Below are positions 45,809 to 57,810 of a stretch of 64,000 nt of DNA, piece after piece. Source of the stretch: Nageia nagi (taxonomy: Eukaryota; Pinophyta); the NCBI GenBank assembly GCA_050084985.1, contig JBITNC010000001.1, forward strand, positions 30,752,001-30,816,000, in the 5' to 3' direction. A program made the translations under genes and the position numbers. Each line of letters begins with the position of its first letter. Position 1 is the first letter of the stretch. The notes under the pieces were generated by a model. That model worked only from the letters and a program-made list of their open reading frames with translations. It had not been told where the DNA came from and did not search any database.

Positions 45809-48451
45809 TGTAGACACTCAAAATAAACCCTATCTTTAATTTAATAAATAAATAAATAAAACAAGTATTTTTTCTAATATATATCACATTAAAATAATTG
45901 TTGATTAAGATTGTGTAATATATGCGCTGTGAACAATCTTAACCAAAGTAAATCAAGAACAGACTATGGGGATAGTCTGATCTCCAGAGAAGGCCGATTC
46001 CTTATTTATTGGGCATAGAAAAAGTAATAGGAAAGGAAATAAAAAGGAGTAGAGTGCGAGGAATTTAAGCAAAAGGCTTAGGGTAACAAGAGAGAAAGCA
46101 AAGGTGGATCACTAGTTCAGCGTGGGCTTTCACAGTGTGTGAAACCTTGGCCTGAATCTAGTGTAACAGCTACAATACAAGCTCTCACTCTCTAATAGTT
46201 TCCCAGCTTTACTCCACCATGTAGTAGACACAGTTATACTAGCAACTCACAATTATCATTTAGGAAACAAGCCAAGCTGCCATGATGTAACCAAATTAAG
46301 AATGATAATTATGAATGCTAGACAAGAAAGGTCAAGATGGTTTCACATTACTGATAAAAACTATAGGCCTTCGAGAATAAATGTAAAGAGCAATACTAGG
46401 TTTCTGATCCTTCTTTCACTTTATTTTCATATACTTATACTACAGTAACGATAGTTACAAGAATTCCATAACAAAAATGTTTACAAGAATAGCTTCAAGA
46501 TTCTAGCCTTCTTTTAACTGATACTACCTACATACGCCACTTGGTAGAATATTATAAAAATGGGGCAAATTACAGATGATACAGCTTCTTGATAACTATG
46601 ATCTGACCTCTTGCTGGCCTTGTCTCTACATTTTGGAATGTTCTACTCATGGCTCTAACTATTTGATCACTTCTTGATGACCTCATCACTTCTAGGACCT
46701 GATTTCATTCAAAAATGTAAACATTGCTCTCCCTATGACATCATCTTCATACTTCTAGAATGCTCTATTCATCAGCTCTGACTATTTGATCATTCCTTGA
46801 TGACCTCATCACTTCTAGGACCCAATTTAATTCAAAAATGTGAACATTGTTCTCCCTGTGATGTCATCTTCATACTTCTAGAATGCTCTACTTACCAACT
46901 CTAGCTATTTGATCACTCCTCGATGACCTCATCACTTTCGGGACCTAGTTTCATTCAAAAATGTGAACATTGTTCTCCCTATGATGTCATCTTCATACTT
47001 CCAGAATGCTCTACTCACTGGCTCTGGCTATTCAATCACTCCTTGCTGACCTTATCATCTTTGGAACCTAGGCTTTTCCACAACTGAGCTTTATCATTTC
47101 CTTCTAGAATGCTTTACTCACTGACTTCAACTATTTGCTCACTCCTTGATGACCTCATCATCTCTGAAACTTGGGCTTTTCCACAACTAAGCTTTATCAT
47201 TTCGTTCCAGAATGCTTTACTCATCGGCTCCAGCTATTTGATCACTCCTTGCTAACCTCATCCTCTCCAGAACTTGGGCTTTTCCATAACTAAGCTTTAT
47301 CCTTTCTTCTGTGATAGCATCATTTCATTCCGAAACACTTTATCTACTAACTTCAACCTATTTTGTTTGCTCTAGAAAAACTCCCGAGGATCTTAAAATG
47401 AACTCATGATTGCAAGTAAAGTACATCAGGGCTTTAATAAAGAATTTATTATGTATTATAACTCCTTATGAAAGCATTAAATAAGATTTAAAATTATATT
47501 ATCGGATCAATCTTTTTGAATATATATAAAAGAAGTGGTCTTACAACCCTTGTCATTAAAAAATGACCATAGAGCGACCATTCTAATGTTAATATATAAT
47601 CGCTAAAAAATCGACGATGATCCGAGACGATCATCGATGATCCATGAACAGTTAAACAATAAACAAATCTAAGCCTGGAATAGCCTAGTACGTATAATTT
47701 GTAATCATGAATACAGATGGAAGATAACAACACTTCAAAATTTAGTTCGAGAGGTTACCTGGAATCTTGTGATGCCAAAACAAATGAATAACAAACCTTG
47801 AAGCTTATAAATTGAAGCTTTGTACGTGAACAAAGGGACCCAATCTAACTGTAGCAAAGCTCTACCAAAATCAAATTAGGAGATTATTAGCAAAAGGTTG
47901 TAAGCTTGATTAATAGCAAATCTCATATCAATTATATTTCCATATTATGTTATTCATTTGCTGATTAATATGTATGAACAGGTATGCTTTTGATGCTTCA
48001 TTTGTTTTCTGTGTGTAGAGTCAATATAGAAAAATAATGATGGAAGTATGCATGAAGGAGAACAATAAGGAATAGACAAAAACACTTCAAAATTTTGTGA
48101 AGATTACTCCAGTGCATACAGATCCGATCATCGACGATTCAAAGATCGATCGACAGTGATTCACGAGATCGATAACAAAGGCCAAAGGTTTACAATGAAC
48201 ACAATGATGGCGTAGAGAATGTAGAGTTGTGTTTCAATCATTACCAATCCGCACTGATTATTACCAATCCACAATGATCACTATCGATGCTGATTAAAAT
48301 AGATCAATAAAAACTCGCTTCTTGTATTCAAATACTTTAGAATATAATATCATCATTATTATTGATGTGTATTGTTGAATATGTTCATGATTAATTATGT
48401 TGAATGATTTATCTATCTAAATTGTATTTTAGGTTCATAATTTGATATACA
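45809..48451 (+). repeat. 5' LTR of element B (with nested LTR)
   Basis: From TGTAGACACTC to TTGATATACA, about 1.08 kb once the nested 1.56 kb LTR is removed. A TATA-like TATATATAAAAG lies near 47522 and TATAAATT near 47806. Repeated palindromic motifs (GATCATCGATGATCC at about 47630; GATCATCGACGATT at about 48125) occur inside. Confidence 0.78.
45899..47456 (-). repeat. Solo LTR of the gag-only family inside B's LTR
   Basis: TGTTGATTAAGATTG to TTTATTATGTAT, the same family as 32655-34512 but about 300 bases shorter: one 57-bp unit instead of three and a different ~124-bp array. The last few bases of the outer end (GAATATACA) are missing, and I could not establish a target duplication. No internal region is present. 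Confidence 0.82.
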
Positions 48452-48456
48452 TAATC

Positions 48457-48475
48457 TGGTGCTAGAAGGAGGGCC
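48457..48475 (+). promoter_or_regulatory. Primer-binding site of element B
   Basis: TGGTGCTAGAAGGAGGGCC, five bases after the LTR end, starts with TGG as expected for a tRNA 3' complement. The tRNA was not identified. Confidence 0.75.
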
Positions 48476-49617
48476 CCTTGCATGCATTTCAGTAAATTGA
48501 AGCAAAAATAGGATCAATTGCATATTGTTTTGGTTTTATTTTTAAATCTATTTGCATCTTGTGGAATTACATACTAACTTAATCTGTTTGATCTATTGCT
48601 GTGTTTTTGTTTTTTGTGTGCTCTGGATCATCGATGATTATGCTGTAATTGGCAACAATCTCTGTGAAATCGTCAATGATCTTTGAAAAACTGGTATGTT
48701 TTCTAATCTAACCTAGATACAGTAAGTGTAATTATATATTTAAAATGACAGTCGGTAAAACTGTGTGTGATCTCTCTACTTAGAGTGCATTCAAGAAATG
48801 GGTAGTGAAAAGGTTAAATGCATTTTTTATTAATTTATTTTATGTACAATGTTATGTATTTATTTTTTCATGTTTTAGGTATAGGGTACGTATACATTAA
48901 GTACTTTCACTTGACAAAGTATGCTCTCACTTTTGCACTTTATGCGATCTTAAGTGATCAGAAATAAGTTAAGTGAAAGAGATAAAATTTATTCACATTT
49001 CATTTTTTGGAAATATACTTCACATTAAAACTCTTAAAGATTTTGCCCTTACCACTTCATTGGAGGTCGAAGGGATATGTGACTCTTGGAGGAGTAATTG
49101 AACCTCACTTAACTAATCTATCCACACTTAACGACTTCTTACCAAGTCTGCTCTTACCACTCCATTGGAGGTCGAAGAGATATGTGACTAGTAAGAAGAG
49201 GGAATTTATCACACATAATACTTCCATAGCTAGAAGGGGTTAATGAATATCATTAATACATTGGATAATGAATCACATTATAATTAAAAAGAATAACGGG
49301 GTTTACTAAGATCAATACTCATTTATAAATTAAACTTTGATTGTATCACATTAAGATTAAGATAAGTAAATGGACATGAATGTTTGGAGGGTAGTATGCA
49401 TAAATGTATCTTACTTGTTTAAATGCATTTCATAAGGCCTTAAGAAATAATTGAACATTAACGAGTTGGATGTCATTACCAACCATTAATTATATGCCAA
49501 GAGGCATTTCTACAGCTGCAGCATGGGGGGTGGAGTGCAGGAGCAAAATGTCGCATGTGAGTCCGTCCGTTAAACAATTGGTAGGAAAATAATTTTTTTA
49601 AAATTAAAATTATACAG

Positions 49618-49997
49618 CCAACTGAAATATTAAAGAATTACGCAAATGAAAGGGGTAGAGACTACGCACTGAGGCACTCAGGAGGGCAGTACGTGGAGAA
49701 CATCTTTTGGGGCAAAGGTCGTGTCTTCACTCCAGAGGACACCATGAGGTCGTGGGTGAATGAGAAATAGTTCTACGATTACCCATCCAACACATCGCTA
49801 CGGCCGAGTCTGCGGGCACTACACTCAGGTGGTATGGAGAGACTCCATTAGGCTTGGCTATGTGCCCATGTTGTGTGCAATGATGGTGCTATTTCATCAC
49901 ATGTAATTATGATCCACCTAGAAACTTCAATGGGAAGAGGCCCTATATCGCTGCCTCGCACCACAATGATTCCACTGCATTGATTTCTGAAGCTTAA
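49618..49997 (+). pseudogene. PR-1 (CAP superfamily) gene fragment, broken
   Basis: A piece of a pathogenesis-related protein 1 type gene, a secreted CAP-domain protein of plant defence. Readable blocks: NYANERGRDYALRHSGG and ENIFWGKG, DTMRSWVNEK, TAG at 49768-49770 where Gln is usual, FYDY; then one frame over CGHYTQVVWRDSIRLG (CAP signature 1); then another frame NYDPPRNFNGKRPY (signature 2) and a short tail ending SEA-stop at 49995-49997. The N-terminal third, including the signal peptide and first CAP helix, is absent. Two frameshifts and one stop make it non-functional. It is less AT-rich than its surroundings. Confidence 0.88.
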
Positions 49998-50653
49998 GTA
50001 CTCAATCCTCCTCCAGTTTCAGCTTGGCTTGTAATTCATGGTTGTTGAAGATAAATAAATAAATAGTGTGTGTGGTTTTGTGAAAAAGAACCAGGTTTGG
50101 TATCTTGCATTATTTTATAATTATTTACTAAACAAGGTCGATAGAGAGAGAGCCAATTTGAGTAGTTTTTTTTTTTGGAAGATTTTGTGGAAAATCCTAT
50201 CAACTGATTGGTGTTTTTGAACTTCATGGAAAGAAATTTATCATGGTAACAAACTAAAATTAGTGATCTTAGTTCTATTTAAACCATATTAAATTTTTGT
50301 TGTAAGTATATAATTAAATTAGCTTTGAAGTAAAAACTGAACATATAAAATGATGGAAATCTAACAATCTAAAAAAAACATATGTAGAGGATGTTTATTA
50401 TTGATGTGGTGATTATGTATATGATAATTATGATGTGTTTTCATGAAAATCTGATGATGATTTTTGAATATTAATAAAAATAATTTAACCTATAAAGAAA
50501 GTTTATGTTATGAATTTAAGCTTATTGATTTTGAATATTTTTCATTTTTGTGAATAAAGAGTTTTAAAAGATTGTATACTATGAACATAATTTTATCATC
50601 CTATACATAATTATCTAATAGTAAACAAATAATATAATCCTATAATTAATTAT

Positions 50654-50813
50654 AACTAGCTTTGATATAACCCCTTATATATCAAAAAACGCTGAGAGAT
50701 ATCATTTCGAGGCACCTATCTTGGATATAACAATACCAAGAAATGAGATAGGTGCCTCGAAATGATATCTCTCAGCATTTTTTGATATATAAGGGGTTAT
50801 ATCAAAGCTAGTT
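50654..50813. repeat. 160 bp foldback (near-perfect inverted repeat)
   Basis: The left arm begins AACTAGCTTTGATATAACC and the right arm ends GGTTATATCAAAGCTAGTT. The arms pair for about 70 bases around a loop of about 20, with only a few mismatches and a small bulge (AAATGA). It resembles a MITE-like foldback. The arms reach the right edge of the larger insertion. Confidence 0.9.
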
Positions 50814-51225
50814 CTTACTTCTTTGTAACCACTGACATAACGCACTTGAAACCATAGAGCCAGTTACACTTGGAAGTGATGACCAAGGTAACTTTCCTTT
50901 AGGTAGGAGTCAAAAAAGAGACTCATCTAGAACCAAGCCAAAAGCCATTAGAAACTTGCAAATGTTAGAATTACCCAACCTACCTTGTTTAACACTTGAC
51001 TAGTCAAAACAAACTAGGAAAATTAAAAAGATTAAAAATAAACAACCCATATCGTTCATTTAATTTAGACATTAAAAATATGCAAAAAAGTTAAAAAAGA
51101 TAAGCACATCATTAAAAGTAGGTTTGCATATAAGCTATTTGTGCATTAAATTGTTTTCTCGAAAATATAATCTAAAAGATAAAAATAGAGTTTCTTGTTT
51201 ACAATGTTTGTTTATGATATTTAAA

Positions 51226-53876
51226 ATGGTTCAAACTATAAGTATAACTGCTAAGAAAATGCAAGAACATCCATTTGAAATGCAAGAAATAGATTCAGAC
51301 AACATGGATTTGATAGAATATTTGGTTAGGAGGCCACCTCCTTTAGATGAATCAAATTCACGGGTAGTTCGTTATGTAGGTAAAGATGGTGATTATGGTT
51401 ATAATCAATCTAGATCACAAAGACAAATTATAATTAATCCTATTGCAAGGAATGGAACGCAAGTGTTAGATGAAGAATTGATTAAAATTCATCATCACCT
51501 AGCTAATCATAGGGGTATTCCTAAGATGTCTTTTAGTTTATCGGGAGATGTAGAAAAAATAGACCAAAAGAGTGATAACTTAGAAATTGATGAGGCTAAA
51601 TCTCAGGCCAGAACCATAGTGGTACCATAGATTGAGCCATATAAAATTAAAAATGAAATAATTAGTCGTCAATTATCAGATGGTAAAAGAGTCAGTTCTT
51701 CAATTCAAAAGGAGGGATCTTCTTTTTCTTTTGAATTAGGAAGAAAGGAAGCATCAATAAAACAAACGGAAAAATCTTATTCCACAAAAGAAGGATCAAA
51801 TAGAAGGACATCTAAGTTTAAAATAGAAGAGATACCTTCTTATGAAGAACTACAAAAATGACAATTATATAAAACAACAGCTGGTAAAAGATTCACGAAA
51901 GTATATGCTGAGAATATTAAAAGGGTAGTAGACATGTAATATATTCTAGAGGAAGAAAAAAGAAAAGCCGATGAACTTATTAAATTGCAAGAACAAGAGG
52001 ATAAATTAAAATAAATGGAAGATAAATTTCTTAGAGATAAAAGAAAATTCATGGAACAAGAACAAGCAAAGAAAGAAAGAAACGAGTTCTTGGAACAAGA
52101 AAAGAAAAGACTTCATAAAGAGCATGAGATTCAACTTTGTTTACAAGAATTACAACTTAAAGAATTAGAAAATGAAAAAATAAAAAGGGAACAATATCTA
52201 CGCATGGAGAAAGAAAAACAAAGACAGTGGGATGAATATCAAAAAATAAGGAATTTGAAACCGGAAACTCTTGAAGGAAGTCAAATACAAAGATATCGAG
52301 ATCCTTACTTAGATAAACAAGAAGTGCTAGATAGAGACACAGCCATTTTATTACAAAAGGAAATGGAAAAGGAATTAGAAATTCAAAAATTATATGATAA
52401 ACAAAAGCGAGATTCTATTAAAAGTTGGGTTGAACAAACCCAAAATCAAACAAGACAACCTGATTATAAGGGAAAAGATCTACATGAAAAAGGGATATCC
52501 CAAAAACCTCCTAGAATCCCTATTCCGCGATGACATTCACCTCTTAAAATATTATCTCCACCACCATCAAAAATTTTATCTAACTATGAGTCTTACATTT
52601 CAAGATCAATTTCGAAAAAGGATCCAAATACTCGGAGACATCATAGGCACACTCAAGGTCATAGAACCGATAAAGAATTAGAAAACTTTATGAAGGATTT
52701 TATAAATTGAGAAATGAATGTTCAAGGACTTAAAAAGTTAAATTACAAGAATATTTGCAATAAACCTATTCATCCAAGTGTTCCAAAAAAGAAACTACCA
52801 TATAGGTTTGAATTTCCTAAAATAGAGCCATTTAAAGGAAGAGAAGACCCCAAAGAACACTTGAGAAAATTTTCATTTTCTAGTTATTAGATAGCCAATG
52901 ATGACTCATTAATGTTACGTATATTTCCTATGACACTCGTAGGCCAAGCTTTGGATTGGTATAATAATTTACCTATGCATAGTTTATATACATTTGAACA
53001 ATTGGCTAATCAATTTCTTGAACATTTTAGAATCAATATTAAAGAAAAATCTTCAATTACGGATCTTACGAGATTGCAACAATTTTCTAATAAAACCATA
53101 CAAGATTACATCTCAAGATGGTGGGCTATACTCACTAGTATGCCTTATACAATACCATATGAAGAATTGGTTAAATTATTTAGCCAAAGCTGTTTAAGAC
53201 CAATAGCTAGTGTTCTTCAAATTCAACAACATAAAACTTTTGAAGAAGCTATTGCTCAGGCAGTAGTTATAGAAAGAGTTAAAATTCAAGATGGAGAGTT
53301 AAAACTCAAGAAAAAAGAATATAAAAAAGGTAATCAAAATGAGAACATTAGTAAACAACCACAAAATAATCAAATAGCTACGACAGAAAATTATGGTCCT
53401 TCTTCAAAAATAGAAGAAAGTGCTAAACCTAAACCTAAAAGAAATTTTACTCCATTATTAGAACCATTAGCTAAAATACTTAAAAAATTATGTGATAATG
53501 GTATAATTACATTACTTGATATAAGGCCTAAAAATCCTAATGCTAAAGAAAGTAAATGGTATAAGGAGAATGAATTTTGTGCCTATCATAGACAAAAGGG
53601 ACATAATACAAATAAATGTCGTACTTTACAGCATAAGATTCAAGACTTGATAGATAGTCGAAAGATAGATGTGGATAATCCTGTTGTGCCTTCAAATCAA
53701 AATTTAGGGATATATCAAAACCCTTTACCTTCACATCAGGCTAATAATGTGGCAATTATCCCAAATCAACTAAATTATGCATGGGATAATAAGGATATAC
53801 CGTTTATAGGAACTATAGATGATTCAATACATATGATTGGTATAGCCACAAGAGCACAACAATATCAGAATAAATA
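51226..53876 (+). pseudogene. gag of element B
   Basis: Start MVQTISITAKKMQEHP. Same domains as A: coiled coil with KFMEQEQAKKERNEF, gag domain with ALDWYNNLPMHSLYTFEQLA, LARPIASVLQ-type block followed by QIQQHKTFEEAIAQ, and the intact zinc finger CAYHRQKGHNTNKC (53578-53619). The C-terminal 321 codons are open (52912-53877). Stops: TAG 51628-51630, TGA near 51858, TAA near 51939, TGA 52708-52710 (shared with A), TAG near 52888. Confidence 0.85.
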
Positions 53877-53999
53877 GGATAATCCTTAGAAAAATCAATT
53901 TATATCAAACCCAATTAATATACAACCTATACCTCCTTTGCAGCAACCTAAAGTTTCGATAAAAGGTGTTCTTCAACGATAGTTAAAAATGTCTCCAGT

Positions 54000-54540
54000 A
54001 AAGATGACCTTATTTGAATTATTACAATAGTCTAAGAGTTATAGGGAAGCTATGAATCAAATTTTACAAGAAATTCAAGTGGATATTAGTAACCCCAATA
54101 ACTTCATTTCAATAGTTGAAAGTTTGAGAATATCTCAACAACCTAGTATCACTTTCTACGAACAAGAAAAATTAAATAACAATGGACCAGGCGGACTTGA
54201 TCCACCCTTACATATAATTGGTAAGGTAGATGGAAAATTATTTAAAAGAATTTTAATAGATGAGGGTTCAGCCATAAATATAATTTCAGACATTGCATAT
54301 AAAAAGCTAAATTTACCAGAATCAATTATATTAGCTCCTTCTTTGCAAATTAGAGCTTTTAATGATGCAGTGTGTTCAACCTTGGGATCGATAGTGCTGC
54401 CAATTACAGTAGGTGCTAAAATCATCCAAACTTTATTACATATAATTGAAGGAAATATTATACAATATAATGTTCTTTTAGGACATCCATGGATTAGAAA
54501 AATGTAATGTGTTCCATCAACTTATCATGGATGTTTAAAG
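54000..54540 (+). pseudogene. Protease of element B
   Basis: GKLFKRILIDEGSAINIIS with the D-E-G active site, CSTLGSIVLPITVGAKIIQT and VLLGHPWIRKM, then TAA where A has CAA. Open for 151 codons from 54052, one of the better preserved parts of B. Confidence 0.8.
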
Positions 54541-55763
54541 TAAATCTACAAGGATAAAGTTCATTGTGTGTTTAAAGACCCAGATCCTTATTCACATTGT
54601 AATTTAATTTTTGATACAAATGAAGTGACATTACCATCTCCCAATCTATCAACTATCTTAATGAACAAAAATATGAATCAATCTGAAGTCATATAAGTAA
54701 AAAATGATATAGTTATACAAGATAAAGATACTTGGGAAAAAGTTACTAAAACTTTAGATGAAAAGCATGGAGCGTCTTCATCAAAACAAGTAAATACTAC
54801 ATATAATAATAACTCATCCAATGAATATCCAATAAAAATTAAATTAAGGGATTTAGGGATGGGAGAATATGATATATATGATGTGGTATTTAGTATACCT
54901 TCATCACAAGAAATGGGAAGATTATCTGAATCACCTAGTGTGATTGGACAAATAGTGCCTTTAGGAGAAGTACCTAATCGGACAATGTTCATCTATGCGG
55001 GAATAGTAGATCCTATATCAACAATATCCAATCAAATATATAAGGATATTTCAATAATGATATGAAATATTTATCACCATGTTCAAGAACATTTGTCTTA
55101 AACTATTTTAACAAATGTAATTGGCAAGGATGAGGATTGGGTCGATATGAACAAGGTCCCTGAGAAAATAATTGAATTACAATACCAAGATCCCACCGAT
55201 AAAAGTGGATTAGGTTATAAGAATGGATATAAAAATCTTGATAAATTAGGAAATTTAGAAGAAGAAAATTTGGATTATAACGAAGAAATCTTAGAGAAAA
55301 AATCCATAATACAAGAAGTTGTTGATATAAGTGAAGGACAATTAAGTGAAATGGATGTCTTAGAAGGTGTTGAAAGGCTCTTTATTAATAATATTGAGCC
55401 ACTTTGGAGTCATTTGGGTTTACCAAGACATATACAAGAAAAAATAAATAAAAATGTTGAATCATCAATCGTTTCATATGCATATATACCATTGGTAAAT
55501 ATGGTTACAATAAAAGAAAATGATATTGAAGATCAAAATAATGAACGAATAGATGAAGTTAATGAAAATCAAATTTAATCAAAATAATAGCCAATACTTC
55601 TACAGATGAAATGATTGCTGATTTCTCTCTTATATCATCTAATCCTTCGGTACATGAATTCAAAAATGTAGATCATATATTTGGTTCCTATGAAAGTCAA
55701 GTATGCATGAATGAACAAACTCAAGAATATGATGAAGAATATAGTGTTAATGACAATAGCTAG
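54541..55763 (+). pseudogene. Protease-RT linker with G-patch-like motif, element B
   Basis: MGEYDIYDVVFSIP, IYAGIVDPISTI, then NWQG-TGA-GLGRYEQGP (stop at 55131-55133) and DKSGLGY. One extra A near 55163 shifts the frame. LPRHIQEKINKNVESS shows where the ~390-base module present in A is missing. A TAG at 55761-55763 is shared with A (5510-5512). Confidence 0.65.
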
Positions 55764-55799
55764 ATACCAGTACCAAATCAATTAGAAGAAGGGTCGCAT

Positions 55800-56650
55800 A
55801 TGCTTACTGAAAAGGTTTTAGAAATAAATATTAGTAATGATCCTCAAAATCCTAAAATTATTCAATTAGGAGAAAACCTCACGGAAAATGAACAAGAAAA
55901 AATTATAACCTTATTAAAAGACCGAGAAAAGGTATTTGCATGGTCATATGCAGACATGCCTGGGATAGATCCTAAATTAGTAGTACATAATTTATCATTA
56001 AAGCTTGATGCTAAACCCATTAAACAAAAATTATGTAAGATGCATCCTACTATAGCATTAATGGTAAAAGAAGAACTCCAAAAATTATTAGAAGCCAAAT
56101 TTATACAACCTATAGATTATTCAGATTGGATATCTAATATGGTACCTATGAAAAAACCAAGTGGAAAAATAAGAATATGCACAGATTTTCGTGATCTTAA
56201 CAAAGCTTGTCCTAAAAATGATTTCCCACTACCTAGCATCGACAATCTAGTAGATTCAATAGTAGGACATGATATGTTATCATTGATGGACAGGTTTTCT
56301 GGTTATAATCAAATAAAAATAGCTACTGAAGATCAACATAAAATGACTTTTATAACTCCTTGGAGTACCTTTTGTTATAAAGTTATGCCTTTTGGATTGA
56401 AAAATGCTAGGGAAACTTATCAAAGAGCTATGAATTATATATTCCATGACTATATAAACAACATAGTAGAAGATTATGTCGATGATTTGTTGGTTAGATC
56501 TAAATATCAAGTAGATCATGGAAAAGATCTAATTAAAGTCTTAGATAGATTATTAGAACACAAAGTAAGGTTAAATCCAAAAAAATGTGTTTTTGGTGTA
56601 ACTTCAGAAAATTATTAGGATTTATTGTGTCTCGATGAGGAATTGAAATA
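55800..56650 (+). pseudogene. Reverse transcriptase of element B
   Basis: Open from 55800 through all main motifs: MPGIDPKLVVHNLSLK, KMHPTIALMVKEELQKLLEA, PSGKIRICTDFRDLNKACPK, NDFPLPSIDNLVDS, FSGYNQIKIATEDQHKM, PFGLKN and YVDD (56475-56486). A one-base loss near 56605 (A: CGGGAAAACT) ends the frame at 56618; GFIVSR continues in the next frame and meets TGA. Residues here look more canonical than in A (FRDLNKAC versus FCDLNKSH). Confidence 0.88.
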
Positions 56651-57300
56651 GATCCTAGTAAAGTGAAGGCAGTAGTAGATATGCCACCTCTTGCAAATCT
56701 AAAACAATTACAGAGTTTACAGGGTAAGTTACAAGCCATTAGAAGGTTTATAGCTCAGCTTTCTAATAAATGTAAACCATTTACAAAATTATTAAAAAAG
56801 GGGATAGAATATCATTGGGGCAAAGAGTAACAAGATGCATTTGATGAAATTAAAAGATATTTATTATCTCCTCCTGTCTTAAGTCCACCAAGAAAAGATG
56901 TACCCTTTTTGTTATATATTTTAGCTACTGAAACCGCCTTAGGGATAATGCTTGCTCAAAAGAATGAACACAATAAAGAGCAAGCTATATATTATTTGAG
57001 TAGAACCCTAGTGAGCTATGAGATTAAGTATATATGTTTGGAAAAATTATGTCTTGCTGTCATTTTTGCTACTAAAAAACTTCGACATTTATGCTTAATC
57101 ATACAACATATGTCATTTCTAAAGTAGATCCATTGAAATATATGATGAATAAAACTTATCAAAATTCAAGAATTATAAAGTGGATAATGCACTTAACTAA
57201 ATTTGATTTACATTTTATTGGACAAAAGTTAATAAAAGGACAAGTAATTGTTGATTATCTCGCTGAGGCCCCATTGCAAGATGATAAACCACTTATCGTT
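56651..57300 (+). pseudogene. First RNase H of element B
   Basis: KQLQSLQGKLQAIRRFIAQL, EYHWGKE then TAA (56828-56830, shared with A), FDEIKRYLLSPPVL, ILATETALGIMLAQ, YYLSRTLVSYEIKYICLEKL and KGQVIVDYLAEAPL. The first catalytic Asp position is not retained. A one-base loss at about 57089 (A: CATTATATGC) shifts the frame. Confidence 0.75.
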
Positions 57301-57369
57301 GAATTACCCGATGATGGAGTGTTTCACTTAGATGAAATTGAAATACCTGTAGAACCTGAAAATGATTGG

Positions 57370-57810
57370 GATATGACAATACACTTTGATGGTTCTCGAA
57401 TGTGAACAAGGTGGTGGAGTAGGTGTTATATTCATAACATCGCAAGGTATCCCTATACCTTATTCATTTAAACTAAAATTTCCTTGTACTAATAATAATG
57501 CAGAGTATGAAGCTTTGATATTAGCATTAAAAATTGCTATTAAATTAAAACTTAAAAGAATAAAGCTTATTGGAGATTCTTTACTCATCGTAAATCAAGT
57601 GAAAGGAATTTATCAATGTAAAGAGCCTTTACTTCAAAAGTATAAAGCATTAGTTGAAGAATTATTAAAATATTTTGACCAATTTATTATAGAAGCGGCA
57701 CCAAGATCATCTAATAGATTTGCAGATGCTATGGCTTCTATTGGATCTCTTATCCCAGAGGATCCTAAACAATCTTCAATTCAAGTTGAGATAATTCAAT
57801 TATCTCAATC
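57370..57810 (+). pseudogene. Second (archaeal-type) RNase H of element B
   Basis: HFDGSR, a one-base insertion at about 57400, then CEQGGGVGVIFITSQ, NAEYEALILALK, IGDSLLIVNQVKGIYQCKEP and RFADAMASIGSLIPED. The acidic positions D, E, D, D are present. From 57386 to 57859 the frame is open, unlike in A. Confidence 0.82.

Larger units (their letters stand above)
49492..50813. mobile_element. 1.3 kb insertion in the leader of B
   Basis: A reads TTAATT-CTTACTTCTT (126-142) without interruption; B has 1322 extra bases at that point. The insertion carries a PR-1 gene fragment (49618-49997), AT-rich filler (50000-50650) and a 160 bp foldback at its right end. TTAATTATA occurs at its left edge and again just left of the foldback. 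The mechanism is unclear. Confidence 0.7.
48476..51225 (+). other. Leader of element B
   Basis: Non-coding apart from the insertion at 49492-50813. It contains a direct repeat of a segment with CATTGGAGGTCGAAG (49059 and 49163, about 104 bases apart) and the stretch from 49364 that matches the window start in element A. Confidence 0.7.

Noticed and set aside
49492-50813. Helitron carrying the PR-1 fragment (right end CTAGT followed by T)
   Set aside because: No TC at the 5' end, insertion not between A and T in the empty site, and the foldback reaches the terminus and is far larger than a Helitron hairpin.
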